From Actinomycetes bacterium (GTDB taxonomy: Bacteria; Actinomycetota; Acidimicrobiia; Acidimicrobiales; Palsa-688), in NCBI GenBank assembly GCA_021827285.1, contig JAKAWM010000099.1, forward strand, positions 1 to 8,341: a stretch of DNA of 8,341 nt, given 5' to 3'. The position numbers were made by a program, and so were the translations under genes. Under the pieces are notes generated by a model. That model searched no databases, was not told the origin of the DNA, and saw only the letters and a program-made list of their open reading frames with translations. Shown piece by piece: positions 1 to 6,784 of the stretch (the stretch's first letter is position 1; each line of letters starts with the position of its first letter).

Positions 1-2
1 GG

Positions 3-1073
3 CTGCATGGCCCGTTTACGGCGGCCAACGGGACGTACAAGGGAAAGGTAACCGTCAGCCTTCTACCACCGAAGGTGCGGGGCAAGACAACGGTGGGAGT
101 TAGCGAGGTGATCCAGGTCATAGTAGACGTGACCGGGACCGAAATAGTTAGCGGCAAGTTGGTGAACGCCTACACCTACTCCAAGATCGAAGTGGGCACA
201 CCCTTACGCGTCTATGCCGTAGTCAAGAACTCTAGCAACGTTGCCGTGCAGCCCTCGTTCCACTTCCAAGTCATCAAAGCCGGCTCGCGGAAGCCTGTTT
301 ACAATTGGGTCGGCACTACGGGTAACTCAGTGCTGCCGGGGTTGACCTCCACATACGAACTGGACTGGCCCCCAGGCTCAACGCAATCCGCAACCCTGGG
401 GCTGTACACGGCAAAGATCGCCAGCGTCACCTTTCCGCGACGCAAGGATGTGGGGAGTTGGAGCCTGCCATTCCGGCTATACCCTTACGGAGCGCTCCAC
501 CGGGGCGGCCAGTTGCTCAGTCTCAAGCTAACCAATCATCCCGCGGCCGGCGGCCAGGCTTTGGTGAACGCGTCAGTGATCAGTGCCGGAGAGGTGCAGC
601 AAGAAACGACCTTCGTAGGTCAGCTCTACCGCAACGGTAACTTCGTCCAAGCGGTCAAGTCCCTTGTACCCGTCCTGCTGGCACCTGAAGGCCAGCCGAG
701 CGACAGCGGCACCATCGTGGTGCCTGTCCCGGTGCAGAAAGACGGCCTTTACCACCTCACTGGTGTAGCCAACTTCGCCGGCGCCCAAAGCAAGCCCATG
801 ACCCTCACCTTCCGGGTAGGTGCTGCCCCGCTGTCCCTGGTCTACGAGATCGCCATCGGAGCTGGGGCCGTAGTGCTCGTTGCCCTAATAGTCGCCCTCG
901 CCTTCTGGTGGAAGAGACGGCGTCGGCCTCCCACGTCCTCATCGCTTGGGAGCACCCACCGCCCGCCGCGGTACACGGCGACGCACCCCCTTACGTTGCA
1001 TGTGCCCCCCCGCACGCCGGTGGGGACGCCGGCTGGGCGCCCACATTCTCGGGTGCGGCGAGGACCATCGTGA
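3..1073 (+). CDS. Membrane-anchored surface protein with Ig-like beta domains (5' partial)
   Basis: The reading frame is open to the left edge, so the true start lies outside the window; a GTG at 75 is in frame but need not be the start. About 356 residues are visible. They read as successive beta-rich extracellular domains: the end of one domain (visible residues 1-55), a second around 58-135 with a typical 'VVKNSSNVAVQPSF' strand pattern, and a third around 168-275. A hydrophobic helix follows at about 281-303, then KRRRR and a proline/arginine-rich cytoplasmic tail of about 50 residues. This gives outside topology with a C-terminal anchor. The layout recalls DUF916/WxL-interacting or COG1470-type proteins of Gram-positive bacteria, but I see no diagnostic motif and assign no function. 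It ends 45 bases before the PAS-LuxR gene on the same strand, so it may share the pilus operon. It has no cysteine-rich region, and its GC3 is lower than in the genes for the cytoplasmic pilus machinery. Confidence 0.75.
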   Translation: MHGPFTAANGTYKGKVTVSLLPPKVRGKTTVGVSEVIQVIVDVTGTEIVSGKLVNAYTYSKIEVGTPLRVYAVVKNSSNVAVQPSFHFQVIKAGSRKPVYNWVGTTGNSVLPGLTSTYELDWPPGSTQSATLGLYTAKIASVTFPRRKDVGSWSLPFRLYPYGALHRGGQLLSLKLTNHPAAGGQALVNASVISAGEVQQETTFVGQLYRNGNFVQAVKSLVPVLLAPEGQPSDSGTIVVPVPVQKDGLYHLTGVANFAGAQSKPMTLTFRVGAAPLSLVYEIAIGAGAVVLVALIVALAFWWKRRRRPPTSSSLGSTHRPPRYTATHPLTLHVPPRTPVGTPAGRPHSRVRRGPS

Positions 1074-1106
1074 CCAGGGGGGTTTCGCCAGCAAGCCGTG
1101 TGAACT

Positions 1107-1114
1107 GAGGAGGT
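1107..1114 (+). promoter_or_regulatory. Strong Shine-Dalgarno site of the PAS-LuxR gene
   Basis: The sequence GAGGAGGT lies four bases before the GTG at 1119. It is the best ribosome-binding site in the window and fixes that GTG as the start. The 45-base gap (1074-1118) that holds it shows no recognisable -10/-35 pair and no hairpin. Confidence 0.8.
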
Positions 1115-1118
1115 CGGC

Positions 1119-1892
1119 GTGAACCCTTCTGTGGTGCTGCCCTACGCAGACCCCCTGGCCTCCAACCGTGGCACAGCCAGCTTCCTCGACGCCTCTCTCC
1201 GGACGCTATTCGACGACCTGTCCGAGGGTGTCCTGGTGCTGGACGGCGCCGGCCTACGTGTTTATTCCAACTCGGCCCTCAACGACTTAGTTGGTGCCAA
1301 CGCCTGCCTACCGTTCGGGACCCCGGAACCGCCCGGCTACGTGCCCTTGGACCAACGCCCGAGGTACCTGACCGCCCTGCGAGGCACTTCCTCACTGCTC
1401 AGCCTGGACGGCTCGGGGACCAGCTCGACCTGGCTGGAGCTGGCCGGCGCGAACGGCAACCGGGTTCGTGCCCGAGTGACCATAAGTGCCTTCACGGGGC
1501 CCCGTGGATGGCGGTTTGCCGTCTGGCTACTGAACACCGAGCGCGCTCAGCACCCCGAGCTCAGAGGCACCGAGCCATCCGGGGCCCAGGGGCTCAACGT
1601 GGGTAACGGCCCTCTCCCCGGTTGGGACCAACTCCTGGCCGTCGAATCGCTCACCCGGCGAGAAAAAGACGTCCTCCAACTACTCTTAGACGGGCGCCGG
1701 GTCTCGTCCATTGCCCGGTCCTTGTACCTGAGCCCGCAGACGGTCCGCAACCACCTGAAAGCCATTTTTCGCAAACTTGGCGCCCATTCCCAGGTGGAAC
1801 TACTGGACCGGCTCCGGCCAGCCGATGACCTCCCCGCGGTCAAGCCCAAACACCAGCCACCCGCCGTAGCTCCACATTTCCATAGGGGGTGA
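1119..1892 (+). CDS. PAS-LuxR family transcriptional regulator
   Basis: This 257-residue protein is a probable cytoplasmic DNA-binding regulator. Residues about 25-140 look like a PAS sensor domain: the 'LFDDLSEGVLVLD' opening followed by a 'YSNSALNDLVG' helix is the usual PAS start (a question about what the cell did, then 'N..' after the second strand). A linker leads to a LuxR/GerE helix-turn-helix at about 178-233, with 'LTRREKDVLQLLLDG', the recognition helix 'LSPQTVRNHLKAIFRKLG' and the closing 'SQVELLDRL'. There is no phosphoacceptor receiver domain and no membrane helix, so it would sense a soluble ligand, redox state or partner; no cofactor ligand can be named. The start is a GTG behind a strong ribosome-binding site. 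It lies directly before the Tad genes with only 7 bases to the next start, so control of the pilus operon, and autoregulation, are plausible but inferred. Confidence 0.85.
   Translation: MNPSVVLPYADPLASNRGTASFLDASLRTLFDDLSEGVLVLDGAGLRVYSNSALNDLVGANACLPFGTPEPPGYVPLDQRPRYLTALRGTSSLLSLDGSGTSSTWLELAGANGNRVRARVTISAFTGPRGWRFAVWLLNTERAQHPELRGTEPSGAQGLNVGNGPLPGWDQLLAVESLTRREKDVLQLLLDGRRVSSIARSLYLSPQTVRNHLKAIFRKLGAHSQVELLDRLRPADDLPAVKPKHQPPAVAPHFHRG
1884..1890 (+). promoter_or_regulatory. Shine-Dalgarno site supporting a TTG start of tadZ
   Basis: AGGGGGT overlaps the stop codon of the PAS-LuxR gene and lies nine bases before the TTG at 1900. No comparable site precedes the alternative in-frame GTG at 1915. 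An in-frame ATG at 1990 would cut off the first strand of the receiver-like domain. Confidence 0.55.
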
Positions 1893-1899
1893 TAGCGGC

Positions 1900-3162
1900 T
1901 TGCTCCTTCAAGAGGTGACCCCGTTGCCCGAGGAACCGCCGAGGTCGGACGGCCTCAGTCCTGCGCCCCCCAGCACCCCGCTGGCCGTCATGGTCCTGGA
2001 AGAGAACGATGATGTCTTGGCCACCCTCCAGGGCTCGCTACCAGAAAGCTGGGAACCTCAGGCATTTTCCAGGCTTGATGACGTCGAGGGGGCAAGGATC
2101 CGCGCTGGCCACCCGCTCGTCCTTGTCCTCGGGCCTTCACAGGCAAACGAGGCGGTGCTCGAACGCGTGGGCGCGCTGCTAAAGGCAACACCCGGTGCGG
2201 GGGCCGTCATCGTGGTAAAGACGCCGTCGGCCGAGCTCCTGCGCTCGGCCCTGCGCGCGGGGGTCGACGACGCCCTCGACCTCAGCGAGGTGGGCCCCCA
2301 CTTGGCCCAGGCGGTGGCCGAGCTCGCCTACCGGCTCGAAGAAGAACTGGCCGCTGCGGCTGCTACCGCCCGCGCCGTGCCCTCCCGAGCAAACGGCTCC
2401 GGCCCCAGTAGCGGTTTTGTGACCAGCGTGTTCTCACCCAAGGGCGGGGTGGGCAAGTCAGTGGTGGCGGTTAACCTAGCGGCTGCCATCGCCCAGCGCC
2501 TGGGACAGCCCGTCGCCATCCTCGATCTCGACTTGCAGTTCGGCGACATCGCCATCATGCTGCGGCTGCAGCCTTTGCACACTTTCTCAGACGCCATTTC
2601 CGCCGGCGACCTCCTGGACGAGACCCTCTTGCGGAGCTTCTTGGCCCGCCACGACCCTAGCGGCGTATATATTCTCGGTGCCCCCACGTCGCCTTCTGAT
2701 GCAGACCAGGTCGACCCGGTCTCCATGTTGCGCGTCCTCGACCTCTTGCGCAAGATGTTCGGCCACGTTGTCGTGGACACTCCCCCGCATCTGAGCGAAG
2801 TTGTGCTCCAAGCTGTGGCCGCCAGCGATCTGGTTGCCTTCCTCGTGGCCATGGACGTGCCCTCCGTGAAGAACGCCCGGCTTGGGCTGCAGGCGTTCCA
2901 ACTCCTCCAAATCCCCTTTGAAAAGATCGCCCTCCTCCTCAACCGGGCGGACTCCCACGTCCACCTGAACGCCCACGACATAGAAAACGCGCTCGAGATG
3001 AAGGTTGACCTGGCCCTTCCCTCCGAGGCGGCCGTCCCTCAGTCGGTGAACCAGGGCACACCGGCGTTGCTTGAGTACCCGCGCTCGCGTTTTGCCGGCC
3101 AAATGGCCCAACTTGCCGACATCGTCCTAGCGCGGGCTGAGGAACTGGCCGCAAAGCTATGA
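1900..3162 (+). CDS. tadZ: TadZ/CpaE-type MinD/ParA-like ATPase of Tad pilus
   Basis: This 420-residue protein is the expected localisation ATPase of a Tad/Flp pilus. Residues about 27-145 form a receiver-like fold ('LAVMVLEENDD', 'HPLVLVLGPS', 'GAVIVVKTPS'). The aspartate expected near 'VLVLG' (74-78) is absent, as in known CpaE/TadZ atypical receivers. After an Ala-rich linker, the MinD/ParA domain has the deviant Walker A KGGVGKS (181-187, with signature Lys181), the 'DLDLQFGD' loop (209-216) and the switch/Walker B segment 'VVVDTPP' (290-296). These support ATP-dependent dimerisation at the membrane. The start is chosen as TTG 1900 because of the upstream ribosome-binding site; GTG 1915 is the alternative. 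It follows the PAS-LuxR gene by 7 bases and overlaps tadA by four bases (ATGA), indicating one transcript. The synonym is cpaE. Family assignment is secure; the exact N-terminus is not. Confidence 0.9.
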   Translation: MLLQEVTPLPEEPPRSDGLSPAPPSTPLAVMVLEENDDVLATLQGSLPESWEPQAFSRLDDVEGARIRAGHPLVLVLGPSQANEAVLERVGALLKATPGAGAVIVVKTPSAELLRSALRAGVDDALDLSEVGPHLAQAVAELAYRLEEELAAAAATARAVPSRANGSGPSSGFVTSVFSPKGGVGKSVVAVNLAAAIAQRLGQPVAILDLDLQFGDIAIMLRLQPLHTFSDAISAGDLLDETLLRSFLARHDPSGVYILGAPTSPSDADQVDPVSMLRVLDLLRKMFGHVVVDTPPHLSEVVLQAVAASDLVAFLVAMDVPSVKNARLGLQAFQLLQIPFEKIALLLNRADSHVHLNAHDIENALEMKVDLALPSEAAVPQSVNQGTPALLEYPRSRFAGQMAQLADIVLARAEELAAKL

Positions 3163-4649
3163 GCACGTCCTGGGAGCCTGGAAAAGGGACGGCCTCCTCG
3201 AGCGGGGACGGCGGGTCGAGGTCTCAGCCGGGCGCTTCAGCTACGAGTGGGCCCACGGCTCCCCCATCGAGCAACAAGACCCTTTACGGGCGCCTCCAAG
3301 AAGGTCTGGCTTCGGCTGACCCCCGGACCGAAGTACTCGACGGCGTCCGCGAACGCGCCCACCGCCGGGTCATATCTGAACTGGGACCGGTGTTTTACAA
3401 CAACCTGGTTGACCAGAACGAGTTGCGGGCCCGGGTCGCCCGCATCGTCCAAGCCGCCCTGCAGGCCGAACGGACCCCCATGTCGGCGGCGGAAGCCGCC
3501 CGGGTGGCCCAGAGCGTGACCGATGATGTGCTGGGCTTTGGCCCTATAGAACGGCTGCTCCATGACACGTCCATATCCGAGATAATGGTCAACGGGCCAG
3601 AACGCGTCTACATCGAGCGCAACGGCAAAATCCTTCCCACCAAAGTCACTTTTGTGGACGAGGCGCACCTCCGCCATGTGGTCGGGCGCATCGTGGCCGA
3701 AGTGGGCCGCCACATCGACGAGTCTTCGCCCATGGTGGACGCCCGGCTGGCCGATGGCTCCCGGGTCAATGCCATTTACCCACCTTTGGCCGTAGGCGGG
3801 CCTTTCCTCACCATCCGCAAGTTCGCCGCCGACCCTTTCACCCTGGACGATCTGGTGGGCTTTGGGACCCTCACCCCGCAGGTGGGCGAACTACTACGGG
3901 CCTGCGTCCAAGGCAGGGCCAACCTCCTGGTCTCGGGGGGTGCCAGCACCGGCAAGACCACCCTGCTCAACGTTCTTTCCTCGTTCATACCTCCAGATGA
4001 ACGCATAATCACCATTGAGGACGCCAAAGAGCTACAGCTCCGCCAGCGCCATGTCGTCTCGCTCGAGTCCCGGCCCGCCAATACCGAGGGCAAGGGCGAA
4101 GTCGCTATCCGCGACCTCCTGCGCAACGCCCTACGGATGCGCCCGGACAGGATCATCATCGGCGAGTGCCGCTCGGGCGAGGCCCTCGACATGCTCCAAG
4201 CCATGAACACCGGGCATGACGGCTCCCTCACGACCGTGCACGCCAACAGCCCCCGCGACGCGCTTTCCCGGGTCGAGACGATGACATTGATGGCCGGGTT
4301 CGATCTACCCATGCGTGCGGTTCGCGAGCAAGTCTCCTCGGCTCTTGACGTCATCGTCCACCTCTCCCGGTTGCGCGATGGCTCCCGCCGGGTGACCCAT
4401 GTCACCGAGGTCGGCCACATGGAGGGCGAAATGGTCCTCTTGCAAGACATCTTCGCCTTCGACTACCGCAGCGGGGCCGATGGGGCAGGCCGGCGCGGCC
4501 AGCTGCGGGCCACGGGGATAAGGCCGCACTTCACCGAGAGGCTGGCCGACCGGGGCATCCACCTCGACCCCGCCATCTTTGAGCCCCAAGTTGGGCCGCC
4601 ACGGGTTGACGGCCGCTCCTACTCCAGCACTGCGGGTTGGCTGAAATGA
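3159..4649 (+). CDS. tadA: TadA/CpaF family secretion ATPase
   Basis: This 496-residue protein is the hexameric type II/IV secretion (PulE/VirB11 superfamily) ATPase that powers pilin assembly at the cytoplasmic face. The first ~40 residues are Ser/Gly/Pro-rich and likely disordered. A conserved CpaF N-terminal region follows, including 'DDVLGFGPIERLL' and 'ISEIMVNGPERVYIERNGK'. The catalytic core has Walker A GGASTGKT (260-267), an Asp box in 'IITIEDAKELQL', Walker B 'RPDRIIIGECRSGEALD' (starting at 328, with Glu336) and the His box 'GHDGSLTTVHANS' (352-364). The Walker B neighbourhood reads GECRSGEA where many CpaF proteins have GEVRGGEA, a mild substitution that keeps the catalytic Glu. 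Its ATG overlaps the tadZ stop by four bases; the only AGGA-like site is about 14 bases upstream, so translation is probably coupled to tadZ. All motifs appear intact, so it should be active. Confidence 0.96.
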   Translation: MSTSWEPGKGTASSSGDGGSRSQPGASATSGPTAPPSSNKTLYGRLQEGLASADPRTEVLDGVRERAHRRVISELGPVFYNNLVDQNELRARVARIVQAALQAERTPMSAAEAARVAQSVTDDVLGFGPIERLLHDTSISEIMVNGPERVYIERNGKILPTKVTFVDEAHLRHVVGRIVAEVGRHIDESSPMVDARLADGSRVNAIYPPLAVGGPFLTIRKFAADPFTLDDLVGFGTLTPQVGELLRACVQGRANLLVSGGASTGKTTLLNVLSSFIPPDERIITIEDAKELQLRQRHVVSLESRPANTEGKGEVAIRDLLRNALRMRPDRIIIGECRSGEALDMLQAMNTGHDGSLTTVHANSPRDALSRVETMTLMAGFDLPMRAVREQVSSALDVIVHLSRLRDGSRRVTHVTEVGHMEGEMVLLQDIFAFDYRSGADGAGRRGQLRATGIRPHFTERLADRGIHLDPAIFEPQVGPPRVDGRSYSSTAGWLK

Positions 4650-5824
4650 ACGCCGGGACAGTGAGCCTGGGCCACACCGTATGGGTGCACTTGGAGCGGC
4701 TGCGGAGCCCTCTGGGCGCCGCCCTTTTGGGCGCCGCCGCCGTCTTGATCGTGACCCTGTGGGTGGCCAGGCGCCGGCGCCTCCGTCAACTGGTTGCCGC
4801 GCGAGAGCATCGCTCCGGGCCGGCGCACAGGCTGGGCACCAAAGCCCTCTTGCGGCGTGAAAACCCGGTGCCGGCTTGGAGCCCCGGCCCTGCTCTGGCC
4901 CGCAACCCATGGGTACGGCTCAGGCGTCGTCGCCAGCCTGACTTGGCCTCCGTCCTGGCACCCTACCGGCTGGCACCCCTGCCTCCTCGGTCTGGCCCTG
5001 AAGAAGACGCTTGGACGCTCTTGACCCTGCCGTGGTTGAAAAGGCTCTCCCTGTGGCTGGAGAACATGGCCGGGCGAACGGGCCTGCGTGAGCCCCTCGG
5101 CACCCTTCTGGAGCGAGCCGGTACCACGGTGCGGGTGGGTGAGCTCCTTTCCATCTGGCTCCTCGGAGGCGCCGTACTCATCGCCCTTGGTTGGGCGCTG
5201 GCCGGCCTGGTGGGGAGCCTCCTGGTATTGGTCCTGGTGCTGGTGCTGCCGCTGGCCGGCCTCCAAGGAACCGCCGACCACCGCGCCCGCCTCTTCGCGG
5301 CCCAGTTGCCAGATGTCCTCAAGCTGACGGCCAGTTCGCTCCGCGCCGGGTTCTCGCTGCTCCAAGGGCTCGACGCCGTAACCCGCCAGCTACACGATCC
5401 TTCCGCCGGGGAACTGCAACGAGTGCTGGCCGAGGCCCGCCTCGGCCAGCCGGTCGAGGACGCTTTGGAGAGTGCCGCGTCACGTATACGCAACCGTGAC
5501 TTTTCCGAAAGCGTCGCCGCCGTGCGCATCCAGCAGGAGGCGGGTGGGAACCTCGCCTCTCTCTTCGACACCCTGGCTGAGACCATGGTGCAACGCCTCC
5601 GGCTACGCCGCGAGGTACGCACCCTTACCGCCGAGGGCCGCCTCTCCGCCTACATCCTGGGTGCCATGCCCCTCTTGCTGGGTCTGTTTATCTTCGCCGT
5701 CAACCGGCCGTACATGCTCGAACTGTTCCACAGCTTTGGCGGCAAGGTCATGCTGGTGGGAGGGCTGGTGCTCCAGCTCATCGGCTTTTACTGGATGTAC
5801 CGGATCGTGAAGATCGAGACCTGA
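4646..5824 (+). CDS. tadB: TadB-type inner-membrane platform protein (T2SSF family)
   Basis: This 392-residue membrane protein is one half of the Tad platform that couples the TadA motor to pilus growth. I chose ATG 4646, which overlaps the tadA stop (ATGA), over an in-frame TTG at 4637. Membrane helices are visible at about 23-41, 167-187, 189-207, 333-352 and 365-385. The type II secretion F domain lies between, starting at 'LPDVLKLTASSLRAGFSL' (221 onward), with 'QQEAGGNLASLFDTLAETM' later, a signature of this family. Residues 42-166 form a long Arg/Pro-rich cytoplasmic linker after the first helix, so the protein is longer than the usual ~300-330 residues. tadC follows after three bases. 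TadB and TadC are paralogues; assignment as TadB rests on order and on the two C-terminal helices. Confidence 0.92.
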   Translation: MNAGTVSLGHTVWVHLERLRSPLGAALLGAAAVLIVTLWVARRRRLRQLVAAREHRSGPAHRLGTKALLRRENPVPAWSPGPALARNPWVRLRRRRQPDLASVLAPYRLAPLPPRSGPEEDAWTLLTLPWLKRLSLWLENMAGRTGLREPLGTLLERAGTTVRVGELLSIWLLGGAVLIALGWALAGLVGSLLVLVLVLVLPLAGLQGTADHRARLFAAQLPDVLKLTASSLRAGFSLLQGLDAVTRQLHDPSAGELQRVLAEARLGQPVEDALESAASRIRNRDFSESVAAVRIQQEAGGNLASLFDTLAETMVQRLRLRREVRTLTAEGRLSAYILGAMPLLLGLFIFAVNRPYMLELFHSFGGKVMLVGGLVLQLIGFYWMYRIVKIET

Positions 5825-5827
5825 AAC

Positions 5828-6784
5828 ATGGGACTGCTCTTGGTCATCGTGCCCATAGCCGCATTGGCCGGCCTCGTGGTCGCCTTGTGGTTGCAGCGCG
5901 CCCCCCGGCGGGCCGCGCTGGCCACCCTGCGCTCGGCCATCACCATCGCCCACCCGGTAGGCCGCCCCACGCCCTCGCAACACGATAGCCCTAGCGCCAG
6001 CAGCCCGCGTGTTGAGGGTGAACGCCCGGCGCTCCAGAGGGCCGTCGACCCCATAGCTGCCGCCATCGCAGGCGCGGCCAGGCGTTTCTCCCCGCCCAGC
6101 TACCTGGCCAGCGCCCAGCGCCGGCTGACCCTGGCCGGCCGGGACCGGCAGGCTGACTTCGACCGGTTCCTCTCCCTCCGGTTCGTCTCACTGGCTCTGG
6201 TCCCACCTGCCTTCCTGGTGCTGCTGGTAGCTCGCCTACCTGGGATCTACGGCCTTCTGGCGTTCTTCCTCATCGTCTCGGCGCTCGGCCTCGGGCCCGA
6301 GGCCTGGCTGAACCACTCCGTCGGCCAGCGCCAGGAACGGATCCGTCGCGACCTGCCCGCCCTCCTCGAGCTGCTGATGATAAGCGTCGAGGCGGGCCTA
6401 GGCTTCGACCAGGCGTTGTCCCGGTCGGTGACCTCGGTGCCGGGCCCGCTTTCTGCGGAGTTCTCTCGTTTCCTGGGCGAAGTACGCATGGGCGCGGACC
6501 ACGGAGACGCCCTAGAGGCGATCGACCGCCGCACCGACGTCGAAGAGCTCCGATCATTCCTCATGGCCTTGGTCCAAGCCGAAACATTCGGCGTCTCCGT
6601 CGGCTCCATCCTGCGCGCTCAAGCCGACCAGGCACGCGTAGCCCAGCGCCAGCACGTCCAAGAGCAAGCCCAGAAGGCCCCAGTGAAGATGCTCTTCCCG
6701 CTGGTTTTCTGCGTCCTCCCCGCCCTGTTCATAGTGGTGGTCGGGCCTGCCGTTATAGAAATCTACAGGACGCTTATAAAGTGA
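5828..6784 (+). CDS. tadC: TadC-type inner-membrane platform protein (T2SSF family)
   Basis: This 318-residue protein is the second T2SSF-domain platform subunit. It has an N-terminal helix (about 2-22), a Ser/Pro-rich linker, a hydrophobic pair around 118-157, the F domain from about 175 ('DLPALLELLMISVEAGLGF', with the conserved 'F..AL') through 'LVQAETFGVSVGSILRAQA', and a C-terminal helix ('MLFPLVFCVLPALFIVVVGP'). The 'KAPVKMLFPLVF' run just before the last helix is a TadC hallmark. ATG 5828 lies three bases after the tadB stop without a strong ribosome-binding site, suggesting reinitiation. The stop overlaps the GTG of tadE (GTGA). Length and domain order are normal for the family. Confidence 0.93.
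   Translation: MGLLLVIVPIAALAGLVVALWLQRAPRRAALATLRSAITIAHPVGRPTPSQHDSPSASSPRVEGERPALQRAVDPIAAAIAGAARRFSPPSYLASAQRRLTLAGRDRQADFDRFLSLRFVSLALVPPAFLVLLVARLPGIYGLLAFFLIVSALGLGPEAWLNHSVGQRQERIRRDLPALLELLMISVEAGLGFDQALSRSVTSVPGPLSAEFSRFLGEVRMGADHGDALEAIDRRTDVEELRSFLMALVQAETFGVSVGSILRAQADQARVAQRQHVQEQAQKAPVKMLFPLVFCVLPALFIVVVGPAVIEIYRTLIK

Noticed and set aside
1074..1118. Possible promoter before the PAS-LuxR gene
   Set aside because: Only a strong ribosome-binding site is evident; I could not find a -10/-35 pair or an operator-like palindrome in the 45 bases.
2328..2981. Long open frame on the minus strand opposite tadZ
   Set aside because: It is antisense to a gene with intact MinD/ParA motifs; long antisense frames are expected in GC-rich DNA, and its translation is Arg/Ser-rich without any recognisable domain.
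3776..4450. Minus-strand open frame of about 224 codons opposite tadA
   Set aside because: It covers the Walker and His-box region of tadA, whose protein motifs are exact; the antisense product has only Ser/Arg-rich sequence.
4619..5365. Minus-strand open frame of about 248 codons opposite tadB
   Set aside because: The translation is Gln/Gly/Arg-rich low complexity, has no ribosome-binding site I can support, and mirrors the strongly hydrophobic tadB frame.
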